Positions 1 through 10,255 of a DNA stretch of 26,013 nucleotides are shown here, one piece after another. A program made the position numbers and the translations under genes. Within the stretch, counting starts at the first letter, position 1. The number at the start of each line of letters is the position of its first letter. The notes below the pieces were generated by a model that searched no databases, was not told the DNA's origin, and saw only the letters and a program-made list of their open reading frames with translations. This DNA is from Phaeoceros laevis (lineage: Eukaryota > Anthocerotophyta > Anthocerotopsida > Notothyladales): assembly GCA_049999765.1 (NCBI GenBank), contig JBNGIQ010008895.1, forward strand, positions 1 to 26,013, given 5' to 3'.

Positions 1-1067
1 TGACTTTCCTCCCTGGAATGTACTATTTTTTCTGAATCTGTAAGCCTCTTACCTGTAGAAATCAAGCACACCAGTTAGAAACTCCATAAGCAAAACAACA
101 CTGAATGTAACAGCCCGCTGCAGCCAGTTGACAACTCACATTCAACTCTTGTAATTGTTGCTTCACGGTAGGCATCTGCAAAAGCATTTCTCGATGCCCC
201 AACACTTGGGCCAGACTCCAGCTTTGGAGGTGCTTTGCGCTCATCTGTAGATGTTGCAACCTTTGTACGCTTCCGCATAAATGGAGAAGAGCTAGGTTCA
301 GCAGGCTGTTTCTAAAGCTTGATGTGAATGGCATCTTCACCATCAGCAACTTCACAAGGCAAAGGACTCTCCTCATCCAAGTGCACATAATCTGGAATTT
401 GAGATTCACATTCATCGGGAATACGGGATTCACCTTCATCTACATACTGGTAGTCACCTTCATTCAAACAAGGAAGCATGTTAGGGGACTCAACATCTGA
501 GGTCAACATAGTCTGAAATTCACCGACTAGAGGTGCTTGTAGTTGGCCTCCTGTGGTCTGTTCTAGTCCACCATCAAGCTCAAATAAGGGCTCCACATTA
601 GCTTTGGCTCCAAACAAAGCGTCCATCCGATCAAACCAGGCACACATGGTGTCCAATTTATGGGCAATGGTGAAAATTCCATTCTTGTGGTCATCTGCAG
701 ATACACCAAAACCTGTACTATCTTTTGCCTCTCTTGCCTTCATGTACCTAGCTTTGTATGTTGCAAATCTCTCCCTCATGGATTTTGCAACAAGACATAG
801 ACGACCCTTACTCCCTTTGGAAACCACATCTGCCAATATGGTGAAGCCCTGAACAGCACTACGTAAAGGCTCGCCCACACTTGTCTGGCCAGGCACACCA
901 AAACACAAGGCATAATTGGGAGGATGCTCCAGCCACGTGACAATGCGTTCATAATCCTCTCGCTGCAAATTTGGTTTCTTCCCAACAGCAAGGGCACCTT
1001 TCTTTCTCCTTGAAACTGCAGCAATTCCCGGCCGGCTTGGTCTCACAGAAAGGAGTGAGTCTTCCAT
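1..1067 (-). CDS. Myb/SANT-like (trihelix-like) DNA-binding protein, transposon-associated type; partial and interrupted
   Basis: The start is the ATG at 1067. The first 251 codons contain a helical domain (about residues 35-155) with WLEHPPNY, RFATYKARYMKA, DSTGFGV, GIFTIAHKLDTMC and RMDALFG. This pattern belongs to a widespread family of short DNA-binding proteins often linked to DNA transposons in plants, fungi and oomycetes. A serine/acidic-rich tail follows. One in-frame TAG lies at 312-314; beyond it the same frame stays open and reads a plausible tail (KRTKVATSTDERKAPPK, then SRNAFADAYREA). A likely intron at 53-139 (GTGAGT to CTACAG) joins to an open exon at 1-52, so the gene leaves the window. 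Either TAG is a disabling stop, or it is the AG of an unrecognised intron (…CTTTAG); I cannot decide which. Family call is fair; function beyond DNA binding is inference. Confidence 0.6.
312..314 (-). other. In-frame TAG within the Myb/SANT-like reading frame
   Basis: This is the only stop in the continuous frame from 1067 down to 75. Residues on both sides look like one protein: an acidic linker before, a basic Lys/Arg-rich stretch after. The preceding bases CTTTAG could also be a splice acceptor; candidate donors (GTATGT or GTAGAT near 443-447) exist, but none restores the same frame with a strong consensus. Confidence 0.6.
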
Positions 1068-1677
1068 GCTATATGTAGTGAAGCCTTGGCGTTTAGTTCA
1101 GGTCAGAGTTGCAAGCGCCACCACCTGCCCTGTTCAAAATGAGCTGTGCACACTAGCTCCAAAATGAGTTGCACTAGCGCCGAACCAGTGTGCAAACTTT
1201 TGTTTTAGTCCCGCCAAACCGGTGCCGGGACATATACGCTGGAACTGGCGAAAATATGAGAGGGGTAGTCATGTTTGAACGGGCCGATATGCCGTGAGCC
1301 GGGGGGGTTCATATGAGAGGTGAGCGGGCGCGATATGAGCCGGGGGGTTCATATGAGAGGTGAGCGGGCGCGATATGACACACGATATGAGGCTGATATT
1401 TATATCGAGTGTCCTAACCTTGAAACCCCCTAATGGGCTTGAATGGAAGCGCTCTCACAACTGTGCGTGAGGCTAACTTTGCTCATTGAGCAATAAAAAA
1501 CTCGGTTATCCTCTACTGCCAGGAGCTAAGCTACACCAGGATTTCGATAACCATGAGAACAAAGTATGTTTCCCACCAAGCATGCCATACATTGGGCTCG
1601 TCCTCCTCAAAGAAACCCAAAGCTTCTCAGCGTAACTAAGGGGACCACAGGTAACCTCACTATGTGGGGGTTAGAGA
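1068..1677. other. Intergenic, no gene seen; short degenerate repeats
   Basis: Upstream of the Myb/SANT-like gene and downstream of the methyltransferase stop. It holds the 41-bp tandem pair and, at about 1134-1186, two diverged copies of a motif beginning CAAAATGAG and ending CTAGC. No coding signal or RNA gene recognised. Confidence 0.5.
1296..1376. repeat. Two tandem copies of a 40/41-bp G-rich repeat
   Basis: Copy 1 is 1296-1336 (41 bp) and copy 2 is 1337-1376 (40 bp). They differ only by one G in the G-run. Each carries TTCATATGAGAGG (a CATATG palindrome) and GCGGGCGCGATAT. Extra GATATG motifs flank the array at about 1285 and 1379-1388. It sits upstream of the Myb/SANT-like gene and could be part of a mobile element's subterminal region. 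Confidence 0.85.
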
Positions 1678-3560
1678 TTATTTGTCTTGAAGGCCGTTGG
1701 GATCAGTCTTCGGTGCAGTTTTCTCTTCTGAGTCGGCCATCATTGTACACACATTTGCAACCAAGGTTAAGAACCCTTGCAAATAAGCTACCTCTCGACA
1801 AGAGGGTGCAGCTCGCTGCAGGAGTTTCCTTACTGGGGTAACAAATCTTTCAGGTTCTTGGTATTCTGGCTTGCCTACAACAGCAGCAGCTCTGTTCAAC
1901 GATACTATGAGTCCTGTCCATCGTGCCAGAAGGTTCTCAATTTCTCCAATTGATGCAGAACCTGCTTCGACAGGAGTGATAGTCATACCAAAAAGTAGCA
2001 ATGGTCATTCCCAAGTCATGTTTTGCCAAGTTACACGAACCGATGGAGCAGTCATCAAGGCTGGTTACTGACCTGGAGATGATTTGAAAGTCCAGCTATA
2101 GGTCGGTGAGTCAAGGGGCACTTTTGGAGCTGGGTAAGCGTGCTGAGATGCACTATCAAAGAGTCTTGAAAGAACGACTGCAACAGCATGACTGAGATCT
2201 GTGGGGTCCCGATGGATGCATCAGTAAGATCCTCGCATTCATCAGCAGGAAATAGACCATCCATAACTATGCTGTCAGCCTAATTTTGCTAATGAAAGAA
2301 TCCAGACCACTCGTAGCAGCAAAACCTGAGTCAACACGCATATGGTTTTAGAAGTTCGAAATACAAGTTTGGGAAGAACTCACTGAGGGAACCCGCCCAA
2401 TTTCCTGAAGGGATGGAGCAAATGTGATTGCATTGCAGCACTTCGTTATTGCTAAGCCCACTGTCTTCCCTCCCAAAGACAAGCTGCCCAACGGAAATTA
2501 GCTGGTATCTGAGTCGCTAGATTCGTCATAAAACTGGAATTCTAAGCATAAAATCACTACATCCTGGGCAGTGATCCTGACCTTTGAGAAAGAGGAGATC
2601 ATGACACGGAAAAATGCTGCAGGTACTTACAGCAATAACGGATTTGTTGACCGGTACAGGCAGGTCTGTAGGGAGCATATCAGGAATTCGCTCTGCTCCT
2701 GACCGCCTGGTAAATGCCACGGCCTAGAAATTTTAGACAGGAGTCAGTGCTATTGTAGGGTGAACTTTGAAGGGCTTATACACTACGTTGGTTGGCACAC
2801 GGTCATCATAAATACCACATGACAGTCGTCGAGAGCTTCTGCTAGGGTACTGGTCACCCTGACATTCGCCAGCAAAGTCCTCGACACTGCGTTGGCAGCC
2901 ATGGCGTGTCCTACTGGCCCTGTGAAATCGCATTGAGGATCGACCTGTCCAGAATATTGGAGGTTTACAACGAGTGAACTTCTCATCAGCTCTAATGCAT
3001 AACCAGCTTAGACTGCATTCCCAAGGACTGCTGGAGGCTAGTTACAGTAGAGTGCGCACCAACCAAACATCTTCGCACTCTGGGCGATGCCTCCACGCAA
3101 TGGGCAGGAAACATCAAAAACCAATCAACAGAAAAAGTTCCACTGCACAGGACCAAGGATTGGCAGGCAGGGCATAATGAGCAGGTAAAGCAATTGGATG
3201 CAAGAAGCACAATAACGGTAAGGACGAGGGATCAGGCCGCTCACCAAAATTTGCAGCGAGTCTGCATACAGAGCCTACATTTCCGGACCCCTGCGGACTC
3301 ACCAGCACGACTCGGTACCCTGCCAGTGCTCCAGGCGTATTTCTGTCTTCCATGGCTCCAACACAAAACCTCCTGCGGATGGGAGCTGCTTGTGCGGGAC
3401 TGCACCGGGGTCCCAGCATCCTTCTCAGTTTTTCAGAACTCAAAGCTCCCGATCCGAAAGACTGCCTGAAGATCTCCGGCATGAATCCCATTCGTAAACA
3501 GAGTTGAAACATGGCCATGAACCCGCCAGGCGCAGCTGTCGCTCTCTCTTGACCTAGCAA
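1678..3560 (-). CDS. SpoU/TrmJ-type RNA 2'-O-ribose methyltransferase (SPOUT family), 6 exons
   Basis: Exons on the minus strand are 3560-3245, 2991-2816, 2723-2631, 2483-2384, 2198-2073 and 1961-1678. All have GT-AG junctions and their phases match, giving 364 residues. The three SpoU motifs are present: VVLVSPQGSGNVG (about 84-96), LVFGREDSGLSNNE (196-209) and SLNLSHAVAVVL (about 227-238). In known family members the last two build the trefoil-knot S-adenosylmethionine pocket, and the motif-1 Asn/Arg region is catalytic. Residues 1-80 are basic and look like an organelle targeting extension. The arrangement resembles plant TrmJ-like proteins that methylate tRNA or rRNA riboses; the exact substrate cannot be read here. 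Exon 2 carries 8 extra codons (2945-2968) before the conserved VDPQCDF stretch. The exon 1/2 junction is the least certain. Confidence 0.88.
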
Positions 3561-4228
3561 TGAAGACTGGAGAACCGGTTTCTGTTATGTGACACGGTCT
3601 CACATTCGTTTGGCAGAATCACACAGGATGTGACAAAAGGGTCTGGAAAACAAAGCCGAAACGAAAATTAAAGCTCCTTCAAAGTAGTGGGTGGGACAAA
3701 CGTTGGTTTGGAACCAACACACAAAGACCTTTGCATCACCATCGAGAGAGATGCACCCGGCTAATAGATATCCGTCAGCTACATCGAGTACTGCTGCTGT
3801 ACACAGTAGGATGCAGTGTACAACTTTCTTATCGTTCTTTGTCTTTGTTTGTTTCACTCCGTATCCTACTCTATAGTGTTGTCATATCCTGGTACACAAT
3901 GTCTATTTCGAGTAGGGGACTGGTCACATGCTGATTCTGATCTCCCCACCAGATTTCAGTTCCCTAGGTAAAGGTTTATTAGGTGCCTCGATATGGGCGA
4001 ATGATGTCATGCATCTGGTGTGGAGTTCCAGGGAACACCTAACGTTTGTTGTTCCCAGAGTTCATCTTCAAACTGGTATCTTTGTCTGGATCAGTGGGCC
4101 CTGCTCATACAGAATAGTACCCTTCAAGGCCTCAAAGGAATGTAGGAATGATTGCTGTCGCTAAAACAAGCATCGGACACGTTTCAGGTCCCTTGAACTC
4201 CAAGAGAACCGACCAGATGTGTTGCACA
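3561..4228. other. Intergenic, no gene seen
   Basis: Between the methyltransferase start and the acetyltransferase stop, both on the minus strand. Short open frames here have no recognisable motif. The segment must hold the methyltransferase promoter and the acetyltransferase 3' end, but I see no clear TATA box or poly(A) signal. Confidence 0.4.
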
Positions 4229-4860
4229 TTAGGAGGCAGCGGCAGAATCCAGATCTTCCTCCAGCGGCAGAACCATCCGATAAGCATCCCGACTAGGAGC
4301 ATAATAAGAGTGCACAGTGGCGTCAACCCTGAATCCAAGTTTCTTGTACAAAGCTAAAGCCGGTTCTCTGGTGGTATCAACATGGAGAGTAACACACTGC
4401 AACTTCCTCTGCCGAATTTGGTCTACAGCTGTTCGCAGGAGTGCCTCCCCATAGCCACTTCTCCGGCAACTTTCCCTCACTGCAATGCAACAAGAGCGCG
4501 TCACGGGGCGGCATTGGCAACTAACATAGCATACAAGCACTGTGCAACAAGCGCAACATGCTAGGGATAGCAACCTGCAAGTTTCGTGATGGACGCCATC
4601 AGAGATGAGCAAGAGAACATGAGGTATCCGGCCACCGCAGCCTCTTCCTTCCCGGGTGCATCCTCAAGAGCGTAAAGCACAGAGCAATTTCTGCGCTGCA
4701 CCTCCTGTTGCAAGCTGGAGGAGAGGGACTCGTGTTTAGGGAAGATCCGCCGCTCTAGCTGCCATATTTCCTGCACCAGTCCCTGCAGCCCGGGGTTGAG
4801 CTTCCCTGCTAGACTCTTCAAGCTCAGCACCTGGATCTCTTTCCTGCCATCAGTCTCCAT
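4229..4860 (-). CDS. GNAT-family N-acetyltransferase, 2 exons
   Basis: Exons are 4860-4575 and 4479-4229, separated by a 95-bp intron (GTTGCT…TTGCAG), giving 178 residues. The acetyl-CoA loop spans the splice site: V-R-E-S-C-R-R-S-G-Y-G-E-A-L-L (about 96-110), which fits the R/Q-x-x-G-x-G/A motif A of GNAT enzymes. Motif B follows as LHVDTTREPALALYKKLGF, then the tail SYYAPSRDAYRMVLPL. This is close to small plant and animal GNATs that acetylate protein N-termini or small amines, but the substrate cannot be assigned. No targeting peptide is evident, so it is probably cytosolic. It is divergent from the allantoate amidohydrolase gene, with 633 bp between the two start codons. Confidence 0.85.
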
Positions 4861-5493
4861 CCAAATTTCGCAGCTGCAGACTACTGGAAAAGTGAATGCA
4901 ACTGCATCATGCCACGTTTCTGATTAAAGCAGGAAACACGAAATTAAATCTCGCAGCGGCACATGAAGACAAGTTTTTGATAAAACGAGGCTCCTGTGAG
5001 GAACGCGTTGTTGCTTCCAAGCACATTCCTTGTTACTGTGGTGAGGAGGACCAGGTCCCAACATGGATTCAAGACGAGCAAATTACACCAGGAAAATTTG
5101 TAGAATATGATGAGGCTGCGCATGCGGCGACACATGCCTTGGCACAAGGACACCTCATGCTTGCCATCTGCACTCATGTCCGACATCCAATTCGAATGGT
5201 CCGAGGAGCCCGCAGGTTGTCTGAAACGGGACATGCGGACCAATCAGATGGAAGGCACAGAATTGTTGCTTTGCATAACTTCAACTCCGAAAGTGTTTGC
5301 GAGCTGTTCTGCTGCCCGTGACGTCAGGAAGTTTCCTCGTCCAGGGACGATCGGTGGAGCTTAGTCCAGACCACAAGCGTTTCCCGCCGCCGGGTCTCCG
5401 CGTCCATCGCCCACTTTCCCAGCCATCCAGGGCCTCCCTAAGTGCCTGACAGCGTCCGCTGGTCCTCAGGCATGCCTTCTTTTCTTTGCTCCC
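4861..5493. promoter_or_regulatory. Shared upstream region of two divergent genes
   Basis: This 633-bp stretch separates the GNAT start (minus) from the allantoate amidohydrolase start (plus), so it probably contains both promoters. A 141-codon open frame (4896-5321, plus) lies in it but shows no family features and is not called. One clear palindromic bZIP-type site lies at 5319-5326. Confidence 0.5.
5319..5326. promoter_or_regulatory. Palindromic TGACGTCA (bZIP/TGA-type) site
   Basis: A perfect 8-bp TGACGTCA about 168 bp upstream of the allantoate amidohydrolase ATG. This core is the classic target of plant TGA/bZIP factors and of CREB-type proteins. Occupancy is inference; a single 8-mer can occur by chance. 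Confidence 0.4.
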
Positions 5494-8399
5494 ATGGCGC
5501 TGAGGCGCAGCTTGCCTGCCTCCCCCTGCTTCGGGCCTTACAAGGCCGCAATTCTCTGCGGGATTTTGCTGCAGTTGATACAGCTGGTTGCAGCACCACA
5601 GTCCTCCTCTGGTAAGCATGCATCTCCGAAGATGTTAGCGCAGCAGGGCTGCTCCGTCTCGGTTTCAATTCCAATTCCAATTTCGCACCTTTGCCGATGG
5701 TTTGCTGGATGCAAAATAGCTCCTTGAAGACAGAGCAGCAGCGCTCCTCTGTCTCTGGGCGGAATTTTCCCAGGGTTTGAGATGCTTAAACCAGGCGTCT
5801 GTGTTTGATAATTTGCAGGCTTGTGTATGAGAACGGATCAGGGAACCACCGATGACCGCCTGATCCTGTTGAGGGATGAACCAGTTCGAAGACTGAATGA
5901 GCTTGGCACGGTAAGTACTGGTGAAAGTTGGAGGTATCGTGGGGCAACTAATCTGGTAGATGGTGGAGTCTTGTGGCAGCCTGACGAGTCCTTGAATTGA
6001 ATTGACAGGTTAGTGATTCCTCCACGTTTCTGGAGCGGACGTTTTTGAGCCCTGCGGCTTTGCGGGCTGCGGAGCTAATCCAACTATGGATGCGGGAAGC
6101 TGGTCTGGAAACGTAAGGTTTCAAGTGACACGTTTTCCTTTTGGAATTCTTCAATCTTCAACTCGAGGATCTGCGCTCATTACAGCAAGATTTCCTACTC
6201 CACAGGTGGATAGACGACATAGGGAACGTCCACGGTCGGTCCAACTGCGGAAACGCATCCGCTCCTGCACTCCTGCTCGGCTCTCATTTGGTAAGCTGAT
6301 TTTTGCTGGAGCCCACCGGTCCCCCCTTGTTCCGTCGACGTCAGGCAAGGGCCTTACCACTTCCTTGCTTGTTTCAGGACACAGTTATCGATGCCGGTCG
6401 CTATGATGGAGCTCTTGGCGTTATCTGTGCGATTGCCGCAGTCAAAGCTCTTCGTAAGGAAGCAAAGTTGCACAAGTACCCCCGGCCTATCGAGGTTTGT
6501 TTGTTTTCTGTCCTATGTTTTGCTCCTTTCTGTCGAAAGTCATCTTACTTCAACTGTAGGTAGTAGAGCAGAGTTGTTTGTTGTGTTCATCAGGTACCTA
6601 AATTTAGATCTGTGCACGCTTGTGTCAGATTATTGCGTTTAGTGATGAAGAGGGTGTGCGCTTTCAGTCAACATTTCTTGGAAGTAACGCAATCGCAGGA
6701 ACCTTCAAACCGGAGCTCTTGTACGCTATGGACAAAAAGTATGTTGAGTATTGGCAGTCAATGTGATGTTGATTACTGGAACAGTTAAAAGGAATGTTCA
6801 GATGCAAACAGCTCATCCACTTTGCACTTGTTCTTGATATCGGAGACGTCCTGTGGGTGCGGGTGCAGAGGCGTAAAGCTAGAACATGCTCTGAAGTATG
6901 CATCGCTTCCTGGTACCTTAGAGAGTATATCAAAGATCAAGTATAGCTCAGATTCAGTGTGGGGCTACGTTGAGGTGATCGATTAGGTTCCGGTTGATGA
7001 AGTGCTTGGTCTCAGTACGTGAGTTTGCATTTATGTAAACAAATCTTGTCCGTCGGGTTCTGGGCCCTAACATAGTCAGGTAAATACCTTTTCAGGTACA
7101 TATAGAGCAAGGTCCAGTTCTGGAAGCTCAAGGGCTGCCTTTGGGCATTGTGGAAGCTATTTCTGGACAATCAAGGTTACAAGTAAGAGAGTACCACTCT
7201 ACATCTTTTGTGGTTTTGGAGTACATGCGGCAGTTGCATAATTCTTCCCTTTCGTTTGTCGTTCGTCCAATGCGTAAGCTGTGGTGGGAATCAGGAAGGA
7301 GTTGACTGCTAATTGTGGAGGGCTGATTCATGCAGGTCAAATTGAAGGGGAAGCAGGGACATGCGGGCACGGTGCCTATGAGCATGCGGAGGGATCCTAT
7401 GACTGCAGCCGCACAGGCTATTGTATCAATTGAACGGCTTTGCCAGGGGGGTGCCCTGGTTTGCACTGTTGGTGAAATTGCAACCTGGCCTGGGGCAAGT
7501 AATGTCATTCCGGGAGAGGTGAGTGTGAATATGTGCAGCTGCTTATCTTGGCTCTCTCTGGCGTTTTGATGTTGCTCTTTAGGCTGCTCAAATGACTTGT
7601 GTGATTCAGCAGAATCGTTCTGGGTCTGTTCACGATGTGCGGGCAAGCTAATTCATGTGGGCCCGCACTATCAATTGTTCAGGTGACGTTCACCTTGGAC
7701 ATCCGTTCCAAAGATGACACCATTCGGAAGAACACCATCGTTGAGATTGAAAATACTATATACGACATCTGCAAAGGTCGCGCTGTGACCTGTGGGATTC
7801 AAACAAAGGTATGTCGGACGAAGTCAAATAGCAAGTTATTTCTCTGCATTGTATAGGGCACCGGATTCAGTACCTGCAAGCTTGCAATGTGTGGTCCAGC
7901 TCTGATTTTCCTGACAGCTACATCCTTTCTGTCTGGGTGTATCATGGCCCTTATGTTAACTGTGCGTCCTTATGCAGCATGATGTAGGCGCCATAAGATC
8001 CTCAGAAGACCTAGTGAAGCGGCTTCAAGCGGCAGCTAGGTCTGCGTTGCAGGAGCTTTCCGGCTCTCAAGGCAGGTCTACAGACGGCAGCAGCTTGCCC
8101 CCACTTCCGCTATTGTCGAGTGGAGCTGGACATGATGCTATGGCTCTAGCAAGCCTCACCAAGGTACCACTCTTATGTGAACGTGAACATATTCTCCGAA
8201 GTCATGAAGTCATGGGCCGCTGTCACTAGATTCGGTGCCCTAAACTTCAAAACTGGCTATGCAGGTCGCCATGCTTTTTGTACGATGTGAAGGAGGCATC
8301 AGTCATTCCCCGGCTGAAAATGTTCTTGAAGATGATATTGGGGCTGCAAGCATGGCTTTGTATGCGCTCCTGGATGCGGACATCCGTTGCGGATTGTGA
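5494..8399 (+). CDS. AAH: Allantoate amidohydrolase (allantoate deiminase), M20 family, 12 exons
   Basis: Exons: 5494-5611, 5819-5910, 6009-6112, 6206-6290, 6378-6494, 6629-6738, 6869-6974, 7096-7182, 7336-7518, 7683-7808, 7978-8163 and 8265-8399. All junctions are GT-AG and all phases agree, giving 482 residues. The enzyme hydrolyses allantoate to ureidoglycine, CO2 and ammonia in plant purine catabolism, using Mn2+, in the endoplasmic reticulum. A hydrophobic signal segment is visible (AAILCGILLQLIQLVA, about 18-33). Metal and catalytic motifs of the family are intact: GSHLDTV (His132), GRYDG (Asp143), FSDEEG (Glu179/Glu180), VHIEQGP (His246), GKQGHAGTVPM (about 278-288), GAGHDAMA (His428) and GGISHSPAE (His452). 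FQSTFLGS and IEQGPVLE…GLPLG favour allantoate amidohydrolase over ureidoglycolate amidohydrolase. Bacterial N-carbamoyl-amino-acid hydrolases are relatives but lack the introns and signal segment. Confidence 0.95.
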
Positions 8400-8478
8400 A
8401 GTTTCATGTAGCGCCATCAACCATCAGTACATTATGTAGATGTTACACCTCGGGTGTACATGTAATTTTGGGCTCGAT

Positions 8479-8495
8479 ATCTATCTATCTATCTA
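8479..8495. repeat. (ATCT)4 microsatellite
   Basis: Four ATCT units plus one base, 80 bp after the allantoate amidohydrolase stop, probably inside its 3' untranslated region. Confidence 0.8.
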
Positions 8496-9380
8496 CAAGG
8501 GAGTAATTGGTATAGACTGTTGGTCTAACGATTTTTTGCATCAAACGCCTCACAAAGGTAAGGGCAAGCACGGTCAATTGGGGAGGTGTGCAAGACGACC
8601 TCCTCCTTTGGTTTGGTGACATTTGTAAAATTTTCTAACATGTAAGGTGATGTAAGAGCAGTTTGGCCTTCAGTCTTCGCCTTCATTACCACAAAGCCCT
8701 CATCGCATCTCTTTTTGAATGTTGCTAGACTAGTTCGTCATGGTTTCTTGTTGCAGGCTGCGGCCAAATACTGCCTACAGCTCACCACGACTTGCCAGGT
8801 GCTGCACTGCATGTCGGTACAAATAAAATGCAAGCACTTCCTTGAGACGACAGTTCTTTCTTTCTTGGTCGTGTGGGGTTGGGCTGTCAGGATATGCTGA
8901 TACAAGCATGAAGGATTCAGTGAGAGTAGGACTGCAAATTGCTTCGTCACGATATACTAAACTCACGAACTGAATCAGACAAAAGGATCAAATTGCATTC
9001 TCACTATCAGCATATCCCTACAATCTTCGTCTAGCAATTCATATTGGCTCGTGCACAAAGACGCTGATTTTCGAGGGCTTTCGTCGGGCTCCCTCCACGA
9101 AGTGATGGTTCACTTACCTGCATTGATGAGAGACTTCAGAAATCGTCTTCCCCATCACGTGCTTTGAGGCTTGAGCAGCGTTTGCCAAGTGTGGCGGTAG
9201 GATTCGAAATTACAGTTACAGATAGCGATGCTGCTATCTGTTCACCGGGTTGAACATTCCAGATTTCAAGTGTATTTGTTTCACACACTAGAGTACCTCA
9301 CTACATACTTCACTACATACTGCTAGTTTGGACTGATGATCATCAATAAAACAAACTCCAACGCAAACATGTTAGGCCCC

Positions 9381-9600
9381 CTTTCCATGTGCTGTTTGGG
9401 AACAGAGTCAGACGGGAAAAGATTCCCAGTTAGAAAAAAGATGGCCTTACAGCGCGAGAAATGTCAGAGCAACCTGCTCGTGGCGGTGCCTCCACCGGCA
9501 AAGAGAGGTTACAAAGCCCGTCTCTAGCCAAAACTTGCCCGTGAACGACGCGTGGCGAAAAGGCTCCCCCAAAAAAGGGAACGTTCTCGCACATGGAAAG
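9381..9600. repeat. Possible small foldback element: 12-bp inverted arms
   Basis: CTTTCCATGTGC at 9381-9392 is the exact reverse complement of GCACATGGAAAG at 9589-9600. A 12-bp match at about 200 bp spacing is unlikely by chance and may mark a degraded miniature inverted-repeat element. No matching target-site duplication was identified. Confidence 0.3.
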
Positions 9601-10255
9601 TCCGCAAACTGTGCGAGAAAGTCCGCAAACTTTTGTAGGCCAGTGGCCCCAGTACCTAACGATAAAAGGCCATCACCTAATGTTACATGGGAAGGAAGCC
9701 GTACTATGGCCTGCCCCTGGCTAGGGCCGAAACAACTTTTGCTGCGCTGCTGAGTTAGCTACGTTGCTGGACAGTCGATACGGAATCTGCCTTGGCTTAG
9801 CTGACTGATACAAAGAATGCCAGCCTGAGAGGCCCCGCCAATGAGGAATCCACAAAATTGCTTGCAGTTGTGTGTTTCAAAGCCAAACCAAATGTATCAA
9901 CTTGAAATACATGCTAAAGACTCTTTTGTACATTTCCAGCTGCACCACACAACCATGAATCAAGAGTATGGGAAATGAAGGGGTCAGATCCAGGAAGTCA
10001 GACCTCGCTAGGTGGATCTGAGTTCTTTTTCATTGTCATCAGAGTGCAAGCTCAAGTACAAGTACAAGATCTTCAGTAACCCTTCCTCAACATGGATCGT
10101 CCCTTGGCACCATTGCCTTATTCTGCCAATAGCCTGGGCACTCGTATTTTACCTGAAACTAAGCAACTTTAGGGAGGTTGCACCTTGCTCCTCCAGCTAG
10201 TCTTTTGCTCGGAAACAGCTTGTCACACAAGTACAAATAGCATCATAACTGGGCT

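Larger units (their letters stand above)
8400..10255. other. Long intergenic stretch, no gene seen
   Basis: Lies between the converging ends of the allantoate amidohydrolase (plus) and NUDX14-like (minus) genes, so no promoter is required. It contains an (ATCT)4 microsatellite at 8479-8495 and a 12-bp inverted repeat pair (9381-9392 and 9589-9600). Within the right part, GAAAGTCCGCAAACT occurs twice near 9596 and 9617. Open frames at 9336-9753 have no recognisable domain. Confidence 0.5.

Noticed and set aside
4896-5321. 141-codon plus-strand open frame
   Set aside because: No recognisable domain, and it lies in the shared upstream region of two well-supported divergent genes.
9336-9753. Two consecutive plus-strand open frames
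   Set aside because: No family motif, and interrupted by a stop; part lies within the possible foldback repeat.
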